A stretch of 64,000 nt of DNA from KBS50 sp042666615 (GTDB lineage Bacteria > Actinomycetota > Actinomycetes > Mycobacteriales > Micromonosporaceae): the NCBI RefSeq assembly GCF_042666615.1, contig NZ_JBHTDD010000033.1, positions 1 to 64,000 on the forward strand, in the 5' to 3' direction. The translations under genes were made by a program, and so were the position numbers. Shown here piece after piece: positions 31,324-40,800 of the stretch (position 1 is its first letter; each line of letters starts with the position of its first letter). The notes under the pieces are model-generated. The model saw only the letters and a list, made by a program, of their open reading frames with translations, was not told the DNA's origin and made no database searches.

Positions 31324-32928
31324 GTGACCACCAGGCCAGCGGAAACCGCCGGTCCGCCGGCCGATGACGACAGCCGCCGGCTCGCCGAACTCGGCTACAA
31401 GCAGGAGCTGCGGCGGACCTGGAGCGGCTTCTCCAACTTCGCCATCTCGTTCTCCATCATCTCGATCCTGGCCGGCTGCTTCACCACCTTCGGCCAGGCG
31501 TGGAACAACGGGGGACCGGTCGCCGTCTCCTGGGGCTGGCCGCTGATCTCGCTGTTCATCCTGATCATCGGGTTCACCCTGAGCGAGTTGGTCTCCGCGT
31601 ACCCGACGGCCGGTGGGATCTACTGGTGGGCGGCGAAGATGGGCCGGCCGGTGCACGGCTGGTTCACCGGCTGGCTCAACCTGATCGGCCTTGTCGCGGT
31701 GACCGCGTCCGTGGACTATGGCTGCGCCACCTTCCTCAACCTGACCCTGACCGCCACGGTCGACGGCTGGGACGGCACGCTGCGCCAGACGTTCCTGCTC
31801 TTCGTGCTGATCCTGGCGGCACACGGGTTGATCAACATCTACGGGCATCGGATCATCAACCTGCTGCAGAACGTCTCGGTCTGGTGGCACGTCGCCGGCG
31901 CCGCCGCCGTGGTGCTGATCCTCATCCTGGTGCCCGACCGCCACCAGAGCTTCGAGTTCGTCTTCACCGAGCGGTTCAACAACTCGGGGTTCGCCGACGG
32001 CGCCACCAGCGGCTGGACCTTCTGGATCTACGTGTTGCCGCTGGGTTTCCTGCTCACCCAGTACACGATCACCGGCTTCGACGCCTGCGCGCACGTCTCC
32101 GAGGAGACCCGGGGCGCCTCGCTGAGCGCCGCCCGGGGACTGTGGCAATCGATCTTCTACTCGGCGATCGGCGGCTGGATCCTGCTGCTCGCCTTCCTCT
32201 TCGCGGCCACCGACGTGGACGCCGTCAACGAGGCTGGCGGCTTCTCCGGGGCGATCTTCGAGAGCGCGCTCACCCCGTTCTTCTTCAAGGTCGTCATCAT
32301 CATCTCGACGATCGGCCAGTTCTTCTGCGGGGCGAGCTGCGTCACCAGCACCTCCCGGATGACGTACGCGTTCAGCCGGGACGGCGCGGTGCCGGGCTGG
32401 CGGCTGTGGTCGAAGGTCAACCGCAACGGCACGCCGCGCAACGCGATCATCGGCACCACGCTGGCCGGGCTGGTACTCACCCTGCCCGCGCTCTACAGCA
32501 GCCCGGCCGGGGTGCCGGTCGCCTTCTACGCCGTCGTGTCGGTCGCGGTGATTGGTCTGTACCTGTCCTTCCTCATCCCGATCGCGCTGCGGCTGCGGAT
32601 GGGTGACGCGTTCCGGCCCGGCCCGTGGAACCTGGGCCGCAGGTACAAGCTGCTGGGCTGGATCGCGGTCGTCGAGATCGCCATCATCTCGATCTACTTC
32701 GTGCTGCCGATCGTGCCGGCCGGGGTGCCGGGCAACCCGGACTTCACCTGGTCCTCGGTGAACTACGCGCCGATCGCGGTGGGCGGCGTGCTCGCCGGGG
32801 TGGCGATCTGGTGGTACGCGTCGGCGCGGCACTGGTTCACCGGTCCGCGCCGCACCGTCGACCAGCCCACCGACGAGGTCAGTCCAGCAGCCAGTGCTGA
32901 AGCTGCCGACCGTACGGAGACAGACTGA
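31324..32928 (+). CDS. APC superfamily amino acid/amine permease
   Basis: 534 residues with about 12 membrane helices. The N-terminus has the APC pattern LAELGYKQELRRTWSGFSNFAISFSIISILAG, followed by ELVSAYPTAGGIYWWAAKMG, and the middle has FDACAHVSEETRGAS, typical of the amino acid-choline-type transporters that import GABA, choline or ethanolamine. GTG 31324 has GGAGGTG five bases upstream. It starts a cluster with a glutamine-synthetase-like ligase, aldehyde dehydrogenase and SDR, so it probably imports the amine substrate. Its last 50 bases overlap the 3' end of a leftward gene. Confidence 0.92.
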   Translation: MTTRPAETAGPPADDDSRRLAELGYKQELRRTWSGFSNFAISFSIISILAGCFTTFGQAWNNGGPVAVSWGWPLISLFILIIGFTLSELVSAYPTAGGIYWWAAKMGRPVHGWFTGWLNLIGLVAVTASVDYGCATFLNLTLTATVDGWDGTLRQTFLLFVLILAAHGLINIYGHRIINLLQNVSVWWHVAGAAAVVLILILVPDRHQSFEFVFTERFNNSGFADGATSGWTFWIYVLPLGFLLTQYTITGFDACAHVSEETRGASLSAARGLWQSIFYSAIGGWILLLAFLFAATDVDAVNEAGGFSGAIFESALTPFFFKVVIIISTIGQFFCGASCVTSTSRMTYAFSRDGAVPGWRLWSKVNRNGTPRNAIIGTTLAGLVLTLPALYSSPAGVPVAFYAVVSVAVIGLYLSFLIPIALRLRMGDAFRPGPWNLGRRYKLLGWIAVVEIAIISIYFVLPIVPAGVPGNPDFTWSSVNYAPIAVGGVLAGVAIWWYASARHWFTGPRRTVDQPTDEVSPAASAEAADRTETD

Positions 32929-33337
32929 CCGCCAGCAGCGCGACCCCGATCGCCGTGCCCACCAGGAGTCGGCGTAGCGCCGGCCGGTCGGTGCGCAGGG
33001 CCGGATCGAAGGCATACGCCGCGCCCGCGACGACCGCGACGACAGCGAGCGGGACGACGAACAGGGCCGCCGTGTGCGCCAGCCCGAAAAGCCAGGTCAG
33101 CGGGTTCCACAGCGAGTTCGGGCCGATCGGGGTGAGATGGTCCTTCGGGTCGCCGTAGCGTCCCAGGCTCGGGTCGAGCAGGCCCGCCCAGTCGCCCGTG
33201 TGCATCGCGGCGATCGCCAGGTTGCCGATCGCTCCGAGCAGGTAGGCCATGCCGAGCAGGTACGGAAACCGGCTCACCGGGACGGCACCGGGCCAGCGCT
33301 CGGCTCGGTGTGCCACATTCGCGGCGTGTTCGCTCAC
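32879..33337 (-). CDS. Hypothetical membrane protein overlapping the permease gene
   Basis: 152 residues with three or four hydrophobic segments (FPYLLGMAYLLGAIGNLAIAAM, TAALFVVPLAVVAVVAGAAYAF, LLVGTAIGVALLAVSLS). A polar loop reads DPSLGRYGDPKDHLTPIGPNSLWNPLTWLFG. I do not recognise the family; similar small membrane proteins occur beside this cluster in actinobacteria. GTG 33337 is used as start. It ends inside the permease gene on the opposite strand (50-base tail-to-tail overlap), with the residues QLQHWLLD antisense to the permease C-terminus. Its promoter must be in the 79 bases before the ligase gene. Confidence 0.7.
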   Translation of the reverse strand: MSEHAANVAHRAERWPGAVPVSRFPYLLGMAYLLGAIGNLAIAAMHTGDWAGLLDPSLGRYGDPKDHLTPIGPNSLWNPLTWLFGLAHTAALFVVPLAVVAVVAGAAYAFDPALRTDRPALRRLLVGTAIGVALLAVSLSPYGRQLQHWLLD

Positions 33338-33367
33338 CGTCGCAGGTTAGCAACCGGGCCCCCGGGA

Positions 33368-33396
33368 TTGACGGGCCCCGAACCGGCGGGTAGACC
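33368..33396 (+). promoter_or_regulatory. Predicted sigma-70-type promoter of glutamine-synthetase-like gene
   Basis: TTGACG (33368-33373), exactly 17 bases, TAGACC (33391-33396). The predicted transcription start falls about 14 bases before ATG 33417, leaving just enough room for GGGAAAG as ribosome binding site. This is the best-formed promoter in the window. Confidence 0.6.
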
Positions 33397-33416
33397 TGCT
33401 GCATGGGAAAGCGCCG

Positions 33417-34793
33417 ATGACCATGCCCGCGGCCGGCCCGCCGCTGAGCATGGAGGAACTACGGGTCGCAGTGGCCGCCGGAGAGATTGACACGGTGGTC
33501 CTCGCGCTTACCGACATGCAGGGCCGATTGCAGGGCAAGCGGTTCCACGCGCCGTTCTTCCTCGACGAGGTGGTCCGCAACGGCGCCGAGGGGTGCAACT
33601 ACCTGCTCGCCGTCGACGTCGACATGAACACGGTCGACGGTTATCCGATGTCGAGCTGGGAACGCGGCTACGGCGACTTCGCCATGCGCCCCGACCTGGC
33701 GACCCTGCGCCGGGTGCCGTGGCAGCCGGGCAGCGCGCTGCTACTGGCCGACCTGGAATGGCTGGACGGCTCCGGTCCGGTCGCCGCCTCGCCCCGGCAG
33801 ATCCTCCGCGGCCAACTCGACCGGCTCGCCCGGCACGGCCTCACCGCGTACGCGGGCACCGAGCTGGAGTTCGTGCTCTACCGCGACTCGTACGAGGACG
33901 CTCAGCGGCGTGGCTACCGCGACCTCACCCCCAGCAACCTGTACAACGTGGACTACTCGCTGCTCGGCACCGCTCGGGTGGAGCCGCTGCTGCGCCGGAT
34001 CCGGGTCGAGATGGCCGGCGCCGGCCTCACCCCGGAGAGCGCCAAGGGCGAGTGCAACCTCGGCCAGCACGAGATCGGGTTCCGCTACGACGACGCGGTG
34101 ACCAGCGCCGACAACCACGTCATCTACAAGAACGGGGCCAAGGAGATCGCCGCCCAGGAGGGCATGTCGATCACGTTCATGGCCAAGCCGAACGAACGCG
34201 AGGGCAACTCCTGCCACATCCACTTCTCGCTGCGTACCGCTGACGGGGAGTCGGCCATGGCGGGCGACGGGCCGGGCGGACTGTCGACCACCGGTCAGCG
34301 GGTGCTGGCCGGACTGCTCGCCACCATGCGCGAGTTCAGCCTGTTCTCGGCGCCGAACGTCAACTCGTACAAGCGCTACCAGCCCGGATCGTTCGCGCCG
34401 ACCGCACTGCGCTGGGGCATCGACAACCGCACCTGCGCGTTGCGGGTGGTGGGGCACGGGGCCAGCACCCGGGTGGAGAACCGGGTGCCGGGTGCGGACG
34501 TCAACCCGTACCTGGCGCTCGCCGCCCTGGTGGCCGGCGCCGTGCGGGGCATCGAGGAGGAACTTGACCTGGAGCCGGAGTGCGCGGGCAACGCCTACAC
34601 CGACCCGGAGGCGCCCCGGGTGCCGGCGACGCTGCGCGAGGCACTGACCAGCTGGACGGAGTCGCCGCTGGTGCCGGCCGCGTTCGGCGACGAGGTGGCG
34701 GAGCACTACGCCAACAACGCGCGGGTCGAGCTGGCCGCGTTCGACGCGGCGGTCACCGACTGGGAACTGGTTCGTGGCTTCGAACGCCTCTGA
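33417..34793 (+). CDS. Glutamine synthetase-like gamma-glutamyl-amine ligase
   Basis: 458 residues with the GS catalytic fold: beta-grasp domain at the N-terminus (LALTDMQGRLQGKRF), TELEFVLYR (metal Glu), ESAKGECNLGQHEIGFRYDDAVTSADNH, EGMSITFMAKPNEREGNSCHIHFSL (ATP loop and His), FAPTALRWGIDNRTCALRVVGHG (R of glutamate site) and RVENRVPGADVNPYLALAAL (adenylylation-loop region without the Tyr motif). It is like GlnA3/GlnA4-type enzymes that join glutamate to an amine rather than ammonia. Start ATG 33417, with a good promoter 20 bases before. Overlap with the ALDH gene (20 bases) shows an operon with ALDH and SDR. Confidence 0.9.
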   Translation: MTMPAAGPPLSMEELRVAVAAGEIDTVVLALTDMQGRLQGKRFHAPFFLDEVVRNGAEGCNYLLAVDVDMNTVDGYPMSSWERGYGDFAMRPDLATLRRVPWQPGSALLLADLEWLDGSGPVAASPRQILRGQLDRLARHGLTAYAGTELEFVLYRDSYEDAQRRGYRDLTPSNLYNVDYSLLGTARVEPLLRRIRVEMAGAGLTPESAKGECNLGQHEIGFRYDDAVTSADNHVIYKNGAKEIAAQEGMSITFMAKPNEREGNSCHIHFSLRTADGESAMAGDGPGGLSTTGQRVLAGLLATMREFSLFSAPNVNSYKRYQPGSFAPTALRWGIDNRTCALRVVGHGASTRVENRVPGADVNPYLALAALVAGAVRGIEEELDLEPECAGNAYTDPEAPRVPATLREALTSWTESPLVPAAFGDEVAEHYANNARVELAAFDAAVTDWELVRGFERL

Positions 34794-36174
34794 GCGGGGA
34801 GGCGGCGGACCGGCCGGTGGCACCGAGATCCTGAACCCGGCCACCGGCGAGCTGCTCGCCACGGTGCCGGCCACCACCGCCGATGGGGCCGACGCCGCGA
34901 TCGACCGGGCCGCCACCGCCTACCCGGCGTGGCGGGAGGTGGCGCCGGGCGACCGGGCCCGGCTGCTGCGCCGGTTCGCCGCCGTGGTGGACGAGCACCG
35001 CGAGGAGCTGGCCACCCTGGAGGTACGCAACAGCGGGCACACCATCGGCAACGCCCGCTGGGAGGCTGGCAACGTCCGCGACGTGCTGGACTATTACGCG
35101 GGTGCGCCGGAACGCCTGACCGGGCGGCAGATCCCGGTGTCCGGCGGGCTGGATGTCACCTTCCACGAGCCGCTCGGCGTGGTCGGGGTGATCGTGCCGT
35201 GGAACTTCCCGATGCCGATCGCCGCCTGGGGGTTCGCCCCGGCGTTGGCCGCCGGCAACACGGTGGTGCTCAAGCCCGCCGAGCGCACTCCGCTGACGGC
35301 CATCCGGCTCGCCGAACTGGCGGTTGAGGCCGGGTTGCCGCCGGACGTGTTCACCGTGCTGCCGGGCGCCGGTGACGTGGTGGGCCGCCGCTTCGTCGAG
35401 CATCCGGCGGTGCGGAAGGTGTGTTTCACCGGGTCCACCGAGGTCGGCACCCGGATCATGGCGGGCTGCGCCGACCAGGTGAAGCGGGTCACCCTGGAGC
35501 TGGGCGGGAAGAGCGCGAACCTGGTCTTCGCGGACGCCGACCTGGAGCGGGCGGCTGCCAGCGCGCCGTACGCGGTGTTCGACAACGCCGGCCAGGACTG
35601 CTGCGCCCGGTCCCGGATCCTGGTCGAGCGCTCGGTCCACGACCGCTTCCTGGAGCTGCTGGAGCCCGCGGTGCGGGCGTTCCGGGTGGAGGACCCGGCC
35701 CGGGAGTCCGCCGAGATGGGACCGTTGATCTCCGCGGCGCGACGGGCGGCGGTCGCGGAGCGGGTGGCCGGCGCCCGCGTCGCGTACACCGGAAGCTGCC
35801 CCGACGGGCCCGGCTTCTGGTACGCCCCGACGGTGCTGCTGGCCGATTCGACCGCCGACCGGCACTGGCGCGAGGAGATCTTCGGTCCGGTGGTGTCGGT
35901 GCTGCCCTTCGACGACGAGGCGCAGGCCGTGGCGTTGGCCAACGACACCGAGTACGGCCTCTCCGGCTCGATCTGGACCCGGGACGTGGGCCGAGCCTTG
36001 CGGGTGGCCCGCGCGGTCGAATCGGGCATGCTGAGCGTCAACTCGCACTCGTCGGTGCGCTACTGGACGCCGTTCGGCGGGATGAAGCGGTCCGGGTTCG
36101 GCCGCGAGCTGGGACCGGACGCGCTGCACGCGTTCACCGACGTCAAGAACGTCTTCATCGCCACGGAGGAGTAG
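34774..36174 (+). CDS. Aldehyde dehydrogenase family protein
   Basis: 466 residues. The NAD-binding and catalytic signatures are complete: VPWNFPMP, GNTVVLKPAERTPL, FTGSTEVG, TLELGGKSANLV with catalytic E242, and NAGQDCCARSR with nucleophile C276, then GPVVSVLPF and the C-terminal PFGGMKRSGFGRELG. It oxidises an aldehyde to acid with NAD(P)+. In the cluster it likely oxidises a gamma-glutamylated aldehyde formed by the SDR gene product. GTG 34774 lies inside the last codons of the ligase gene and is in a different frame. Confidence 0.93.
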   Translation: MASNASERGGGGPAGGTEILNPATGELLATVPATTADGADAAIDRAATAYPAWREVAPGDRARLLRRFAAVVDEHREELATLEVRNSGHTIGNARWEAGNVRDVLDYYAGAPERLTGRQIPVSGGLDVTFHEPLGVVGVIVPWNFPMPIAAWGFAPALAAGNTVVLKPAERTPLTAIRLAELAVEAGLPPDVFTVLPGAGDVVGRRFVEHPAVRKVCFTGSTEVGTRIMAGCADQVKRVTLELGGKSANLVFADADLERAAASAPYAVFDNAGQDCCARSRILVERSVHDRFLELLEPAVRAFRVEDPARESAEMGPLISAARRAAVAERVAGARVAYTGSCPDGPGFWYAPTVLLADSTADRHWREEIFGPVVSVLPFDDEAQAVALANDTEYGLSGSIWTRDVGRALRVARAVESGMLSVNSHSSVRYWTPFGGMKRSGFGRELGPDALHAFTDVKNVFIATEE

Positions 36175-36176
36175 AG

Positions 36177-36944
36177 GTGCGGGATCGGTTGGCGGACCGG
36201 GTGGCCGTGGTCACCGGGGCGGGCAGCGGCATCGGGCTGGCGACCGCCCGCCGGCTGGCCGTCGAGGGCGCCCGGGTGGTCTGCGTCGACGTGGCGGTCG
36301 AGGCCGGCCGGGCGGCGGCCGAGGAGGTGGGGGGCGAGTTCGTCGCCTGCGACGTGACCGACGAGGCCGCGGTGCGGGACCTGTTCGACGGGGTGGCCGC
36401 GCGGCACGGGCGGATCGACGTCGCCTTCAACAACGCCGGCATCTCCCCGCCGGAGGACGACTCGATCCTGGACACGGAGCTGGACGCCTGGGAGCGGGTG
36501 CTCCGGGTCAACACCACGAGCGTCTACCTGTGCTGCCGGTACGTCATTCCGCACATGCTCCGCGGCGGCGGCGGTTCGATCATCAACACGGCCTCGTTCG
36601 TGGCGCTGATGGGGGCGGCCACCTCGCAGATCGCGTACACGGCGAGCAAGGGTGGGGTGCTCGCGATGACCCGGGAGCTGGGCGTCCAGTTCGCCCGCCA
36701 GGGGATCCGGGTCAACGCGCTGTGTCCGGGTCCGATCGCCACGCCGCTGCTCACCGACCTGTTCGCCAAGGATCCCGAGCGGGCCGCCCGCCGGCTGGTG
36801 CACGTACCCATGGGTCGGTTCGGTCGGCCGGCTGAGATCGCCGCCGCGGTGGCCTTCCTGGCCAGCGACGACTCGTCCTTCATGACCGCGAGCCAGTTCG
36901 TGGTCGACGGCGGAATCACCGGTGCCTACGTGACCCCATTGTGA
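36177..36944 (+). CDS. SDR family NAD(P)-dependent oxidoreductase
   Basis: 255 residues, a classical short-chain dehydrogenase. It has TGAGSGIG for coenzyme binding, the Asp of VCVDV that favours NAD+, NNAGI, the catalytic Ser strand INTASF, YTASK with catalytic Tyr and Lys, and the C-terminal VDGGI. It follows the ALDH gene with 2 bases between stop and GTG. In this context it probably oxidises the alcohol of a gamma-glutamyl-amino alcohol to the aldehyde handled by the ALDH; the annotation as a 3-oxoacyl-ACP reductase would be a generic alternative. A stem-loop follows immediately. Confidence 0.92.
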   Translation: MRDRLADRVAVVTGAGSGIGLATARRLAVEGARVVCVDVAVEAGRAAAEEVGGEFVACDVTDEAAVRDLFDGVAARHGRIDVAFNNAGISPPEDDSILDTELDAWERVLRVNTTSVYLCCRYVIPHMLRGGGGSIINTASFVALMGAATSQIAYTASKGGVLAMTRELGVQFARQGIRVNALCPGPIATPLLTDLFAKDPERAARRLVHVPMGRFGRPAEIAAAVAFLASDDSSFMTASQFVVDGGITGAYVTPL

Positions 36945-36947
36945 AGT

Positions 36948-36986
36948 AAGAGCCCTCGCTGCCGCTGTGCGTTGATTAGGGCTCTT
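36948..36986 (+). terminator. Stem-loop after SDR gene (family C, copy C3)
   Basis: AAGAGCCCT (36948-36956) and AGGGCTCTT (36978-36986) form a 9-bp perfect stem with a 21-nt loop, four bases after the SDR stop. The right end continues as CCTGG, so the complement reads AGGAAGAGCCCTAATCAACG, like the family C blocks. It is likely a terminator of the amine cluster. Confidence 0.5.
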
Positions 36987-37084
36987 CCTGGAGGGGTTAA
37001 ATTCCGGCGCGGTCAGGGTAGGAGGGGGCGCACGACGGACGGGTCGCGCCGGCCGCCGGTGGCACCGTCCGCGCAGGAGGCTCC

Positions 37085-40000
37085 ATGGATTCGGCCCGCA
37101 GGGCCAGCGACAGCGATCCGCCCACCGATGCCGGCTTGCCGGTGCCGGTCGGGCTCGTCGCCGCGTTCGTCGCCGGTGGCGAAATGGGCGGCCGGCTGCG
37201 CGACCGCGACTGGACCGGTAGTGCGTTGGGTCCGCCCGCCACGTGGCCGCCCGAGCTTCGCCAGTCGGCGGAGATGATGCTCGCCTCCAGCGCCCAGATC
37301 GTCCTGTTCTGGGGAGATGATCACATCTCCCTCTACAACGACGCCTACATGCCGGTGATCGGGGTGAAACATCCCGCCGCGCTGGGCCAGCCGGCGAGCC
37401 AGCTCTGGCCCGAGATCTGGGACTTCCTCGAACCGATCTTCGCCGAGATCCGGCGGACCGGCCGGCCGTTCCACGGCACCGACCACCTGTTCCGGTTGAA
37501 CCGGCACGGCTTCCTGGAGGAGACGTACTTCGACGTGTCCTACGACCCGATCCGGGTCGCTGACGGCACGGTCGGTGGGATCTACTGCATCGTCAGCGAG
37601 ACCACCGGCCGGGTGATCGGTGAGCGCCGGCTGCGTGCCCTGGCCGACCTCGGCTCCGAGCTGTCCGGACTCGGCAGCGGATCCGAGCTGGCCCGGGCGG
37701 CGACCACGGTGCTGGCGCGGCACCGGGCCGACCTCCCGTACACGTTGATCTATCTCCGTGACGAGGCGTCGGGCGAACCGACACTTGCCGCTCTCGACCG
37801 GGTCGGGCCCGCCGACCTGCATTCCGGCGTGCCGGTGGCGCTGACGGAGGTGATCGCCGAGGGTGCCTCGCGGGCCGTGCCGGCCACCGACTTCCTGTCG
37901 ACCGTGCCGGACGACGCCAACGACCGGGCGGTGGTGGTGCCGATCACCACCACCGCGGGCGTCGCCGGTGCCCTCGTGGTGGGCAGCAGCGTCTGGCTCG
38001 CCCTCACCCCGGAATACCTGGCCTTCATCGACCTGGTGGCGGGGCAGATCTCGCACGCGCTCGCCATCCAGCGGGCGTACGAGCAGGAGCGGGCACGAGC
38101 CGCCGAACTGGCCGCGCTGGACCAGGCCAAGACCAACTTCTTCGCCAACGTCAGCCACGAGTTTCGTACGCCGCTGACGCTGATCCTCGGCCCGTTGGAG
38201 ACCGCGCTTGGCGATCCCGACCTGCCGGTGGGATACGAGCAACCGTTGGCGATGATGCACCGCAACGCGGTACGCCTGCTCAAGCTGGTCAACACGGTGC
38301 TCGACTTCTCCCGGCTGGAGAGTGGCCGGGCCACGGCCAGCTATCAACCCACCGATCTCGCCGACTACACCCGGCGGCTGGCCAGCACCTTCCGGTCGGC
38401 GGCCGAGCGGGCCGGGCTGCGGCTCCGGGTCGATTGTCCGCCGCTGCCCGCGCCGGTGTTCGTCGACCGGGAGATGTGGGAGAAGATCGTTCTCAACCTG
38501 CTCTCGAACGCACTGAAGTTCACCTTCGACGGGGAGATCACCGTCGCGCTGCGGGCCGCCGACGGCCGGGCGACGTTGACCGTGACCGACACCGGAGTGG
38601 GCATCGACCCGGTCGAGCTGCCGCAGATCTTCGACCGCTTCCATCGGGTGCCGGGCACCCGGTCCCGCAGCCACGAGGGGACCGGCATCGGCCTGGCCCT
38701 GGTTCGCGAACTGGCGGAGCTGCATGGCGGCTCGGTCGACGTGCACAGCCGGCTCGACAGGGGAACGGTGTTCACCGTCACCGTCCCGCTGGGCACGGAC
38801 CACCTGGCACCGGAGCGGATCGCCGTGGGCGACGGCTCACCCGCGGAGTTGGGGCGAGCCGACCTCTACCTGGAGGAGAGCACCTGGTGGCTGGGTGCGG
38901 AACCGGACGTGGACGCCGAGGAGGTGGCCGGCCGGACGACCGACTCGGTGGCCGGGCGGGTGCTCGTGGTCGACGACAACGCCGACCTGCGGGACCACGT
39001 GAACCGCCTGCTGTCACCGTACTGGGACGTGGTCACCGCGGCCGACGGCGTGTCGGCCTTCGAGGCCGCCGTGCGCAGCCCGTTCGACCTGGTGCTGACC
39101 GACGTCATGATGCCCCGTCTGGACGGGGTGGGCCTGGTCCGGCGGCTGCGGGCCGAGGCGGCCACCCGGCACGTACCGATCATCATGCTGTCCGCCCGGG
39201 CCGGTGCCTCCGACGCGGTGGCCGGGCTCGCCGCCGGAGCCGACGACTACCTGGTCAAGCCGTTCTCTGGGCAGGAACTGGTGGCCCGGGTCCGGGCCAA
39301 CGTCGAGTTGGGCCAGTTGCGCGGCCAGATCATCCAGCGGATGCGGGGGCTCGCGGACGCGGCCGTGGCGATCAACACCGCCCGCAGCACGGCGGACGTC
39401 CTGCGGGTCGCCGCCCGGCACGCCCAGGAACTGGTGCGAGCGGCCCGGGTGGTGGCCAGCGTGCCGGGTGCCCGGTACGAGGCGGACGGCGGCGGCCAGT
39501 CACCCGCGGACGGATCGATCGAGGTGCCGCTGACCGGCACGGCCGGGGAACGGCTCGGGGAACTGCTGGTGTGGTCCCGTCCGGGCGGCAACACCGATGC
39601 CGAGGACGCGGCGCTGGCCCAGTTGGCCCGGCTGGTCGGCGTGCGGCTGGAGAACGCGCGGCTCTACGAGACCGAGCACCAGATCGCCACCACCCTGCAG
39701 CACAGCCTGCTGCCCGAGTCGCTGCCCCGGGTGCCGGGGACGATTCTGGCCAGCCGCTACCTGCCGGGCACCGCCGACATCGAGGTGGGGGGTGACTGGT
39801 ACGACGTGGTCGTCGTACCAGGGGGCGGTCTCGCGATGGTCATCGGAGACGTCGTGGGCAAGGGTGTCGTGGCTGCGGCCTCGATGGGCCAGTTGCGCAA
39901 CGCGCTTCGGGCGTACCTGCTGGAGGGTTTCGACCCGGGCCAGGCGTTGAGCCGGCTCAACCGGCTGGTCACCTCGGGTGGCCGCAGGTCCTTCGCCACC

Positions 40001-40762
40001 GTCGCCTGCCTGTTCCTCGACCCCGGCCGCGGACTGATCCGGTACGCCAGCGGCGGCCACCCGGCGCCGCTTGTCATCGCGCCCGAGGGCGGCGTCGGCT
40101 ACCTGTACGACCGGGCGCTCGGACCGCCGATCGGCGCGTTGCCGGAGACGGCGTACTCCACCCGGGAGGTGCGCCTGGAGACGGGAACGCGGCTGCTGCT
40201 CTACACCGATGGCCTGATCGAAGACCGGCGCAGCGGCATCGACGGGGGCATCGAGTGGCTGCGGTCCGCCGCCAGTGGGCCGTTCGACCACGTGGAGGAC
40301 CTGGTCGGCCGGCTGCTCGACCAGGTGGCCGGTTGGCGGCGGCGGGACGACGTAGCCCTGCTCGCCGTCGAACTCGCCGACCCGGACCGGTTGGCGCTGC
40401 GGCTGCCGGCGGAACCGACCCGGCTCACCGTACTGCGCCGCCGGCTGGAGGACTTCCTCATCGCGCACGACGTGGACGAGGCGGACCGGTTCGACGTGAC
40501 CGTCGCGGTGTCCGAGGCCGCGGCGAACGCGATCGAGCACCCGCGGACGCCGCGGGAACCGTTCATCGAGGTGGCGCTCGCCCTGACCGACGGGGTGCTG
40601 GAGGCCACCGTCCGGGACAGCGGCCAGTGGCGGGAGGCGACCAGTTCCGGCTTCCGTGGTCGCGGACTGGCGTTGATCGAGGCACTGGCCGAGTTGGCCG
40701 TGCGCCCCACCCCCCACGGCACCACGGTCACCCTGCGCCGCCAGCTAACCCAACGCCCCTAA
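37085..40762 (+). CDS. Multi-domain sensor: PAS-GAF-histidine kinase-receiver-SpoIIE phosphatase-RsbW-like ATPase
   Basis: 1225 residues. Order: a PAS-like domain (~50-180, LFWGDDHISLYNDAYMPVIG), a GAF domain (~185-330), HisKA with phospho-accepting H358 (NVSHEFRTPL), an HATPase domain (WEKIVLNLLSNALKFTFDG, GTGIGLALVRELAELHGG), a receiver domain (~624-740) with D673 (LVLTDVMMPR), a degenerate GAF (~745-870), a PP2C/SpoIIE phosphatase (~880-1090, GGDWYDVV, GDVVGKGVVAA, DGLIEDRR) and a C-terminal HATPase of the anti-sigma-kinase type (SEAAANAIEHPRTPREPF). One chain thus combines phosphorelay and partner-switching modules. The facing STAS gene at 40878 is the likely substrate of the phosphatase and kinase ends. 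ATG 37085 is preceded by GGAGG at 6 bases. Probable cytoplasmic protein; no membrane helix. Confidence 0.93.
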   Translation: MDSARRASDSDPPTDAGLPVPVGLVAAFVAGGEMGGRLRDRDWTGSALGPPATWPPELRQSAEMMLASSAQIVLFWGDDHISLYNDAYMPVIGVKHPAALGQPASQLWPEIWDFLEPIFAEIRRTGRPFHGTDHLFRLNRHGFLEETYFDVSYDPIRVADGTVGGIYCIVSETTGRVIGERRLRALADLGSELSGLGSGSELARAATTVLARHRADLPYTLIYLRDEASGEPTLAALDRVGPADLHSGVPVALTEVIAEGASRAVPATDFLSTVPDDANDRAVVVPITTTAGVAGALVVGSSVWLALTPEYLAFIDLVAGQISHALAIQRAYEQERARAAELAALDQAKTNFFANVSHEFRTPLTLILGPLETALGDPDLPVGYEQPLAMMHRNAVRLLKLVNTVLDFSRLESGRATASYQPTDLADYTRRLASTFRSAAERAGLRLRVDCPPLPAPVFVDREMWEKIVLNLLSNALKFTFDGEITVALRAADGRATLTVTDTGVGIDPVELPQIFDRFHRVPGTRSRSHEGTGIGLALVRELAELHGGSVDVHSRLDRGTVFTVTVPLGTDHLAPERIAVGDGSPAELGRADLYLEESTWWLGAEPDVDAEEVAGRTTDSVAGRVLVVDDNADLRDHVNRLLSPYWDVVTAADGVSAFEAAVRSPFDLVLTDVMMPRLDGVGLVRRLRAEAATRHVPIIMLSARAGASDAVAGLAAGADDYLVKPFSGQELVARVRANVELGQLRGQIIQRMRGLADAAVAINTARSTADVLRVAARHAQELVRAARVVASVPGARYEADGGGQSPADGSIEVPLTGTAGERLGELLVWSRPGGNTDAEDAALAQLARLVGVRLENARLYETEHQIATTLQHSLLPESLPRVPGTILASRYLPGTADIEVGGDWYDVVVVPGGGLAMVIGDVVGKGVVAAASMGQLRNALRAYLLEGFDPGQALSRLNRLVTSGGRRSFATVACLFLDPGRGLIRYASGGHPAPLVIAPEGGVGYLYDRALGPPIGALPETAYSTREVRLETGTRLLLYTDGLIEDRRSGIDGGIEWLRSAASGPFDHVEDLVGRLLDQVAGWRRRDDVALLAVELADPDRLALRLPAEPTRLTVLRRRLEDFLIAHDVDEADRFDVTVAVSEAAANAIEHPRTPREPFIEVALALTDGVLEATVRDSGQWREATSSGFRGRGLALIEALAELAVRPTPHGTTVTLRRQLTQRP

Positions 40763-40800
40763 ACCCCCGTTACCCCACCCCCACCCCCCACCCCTGACCC

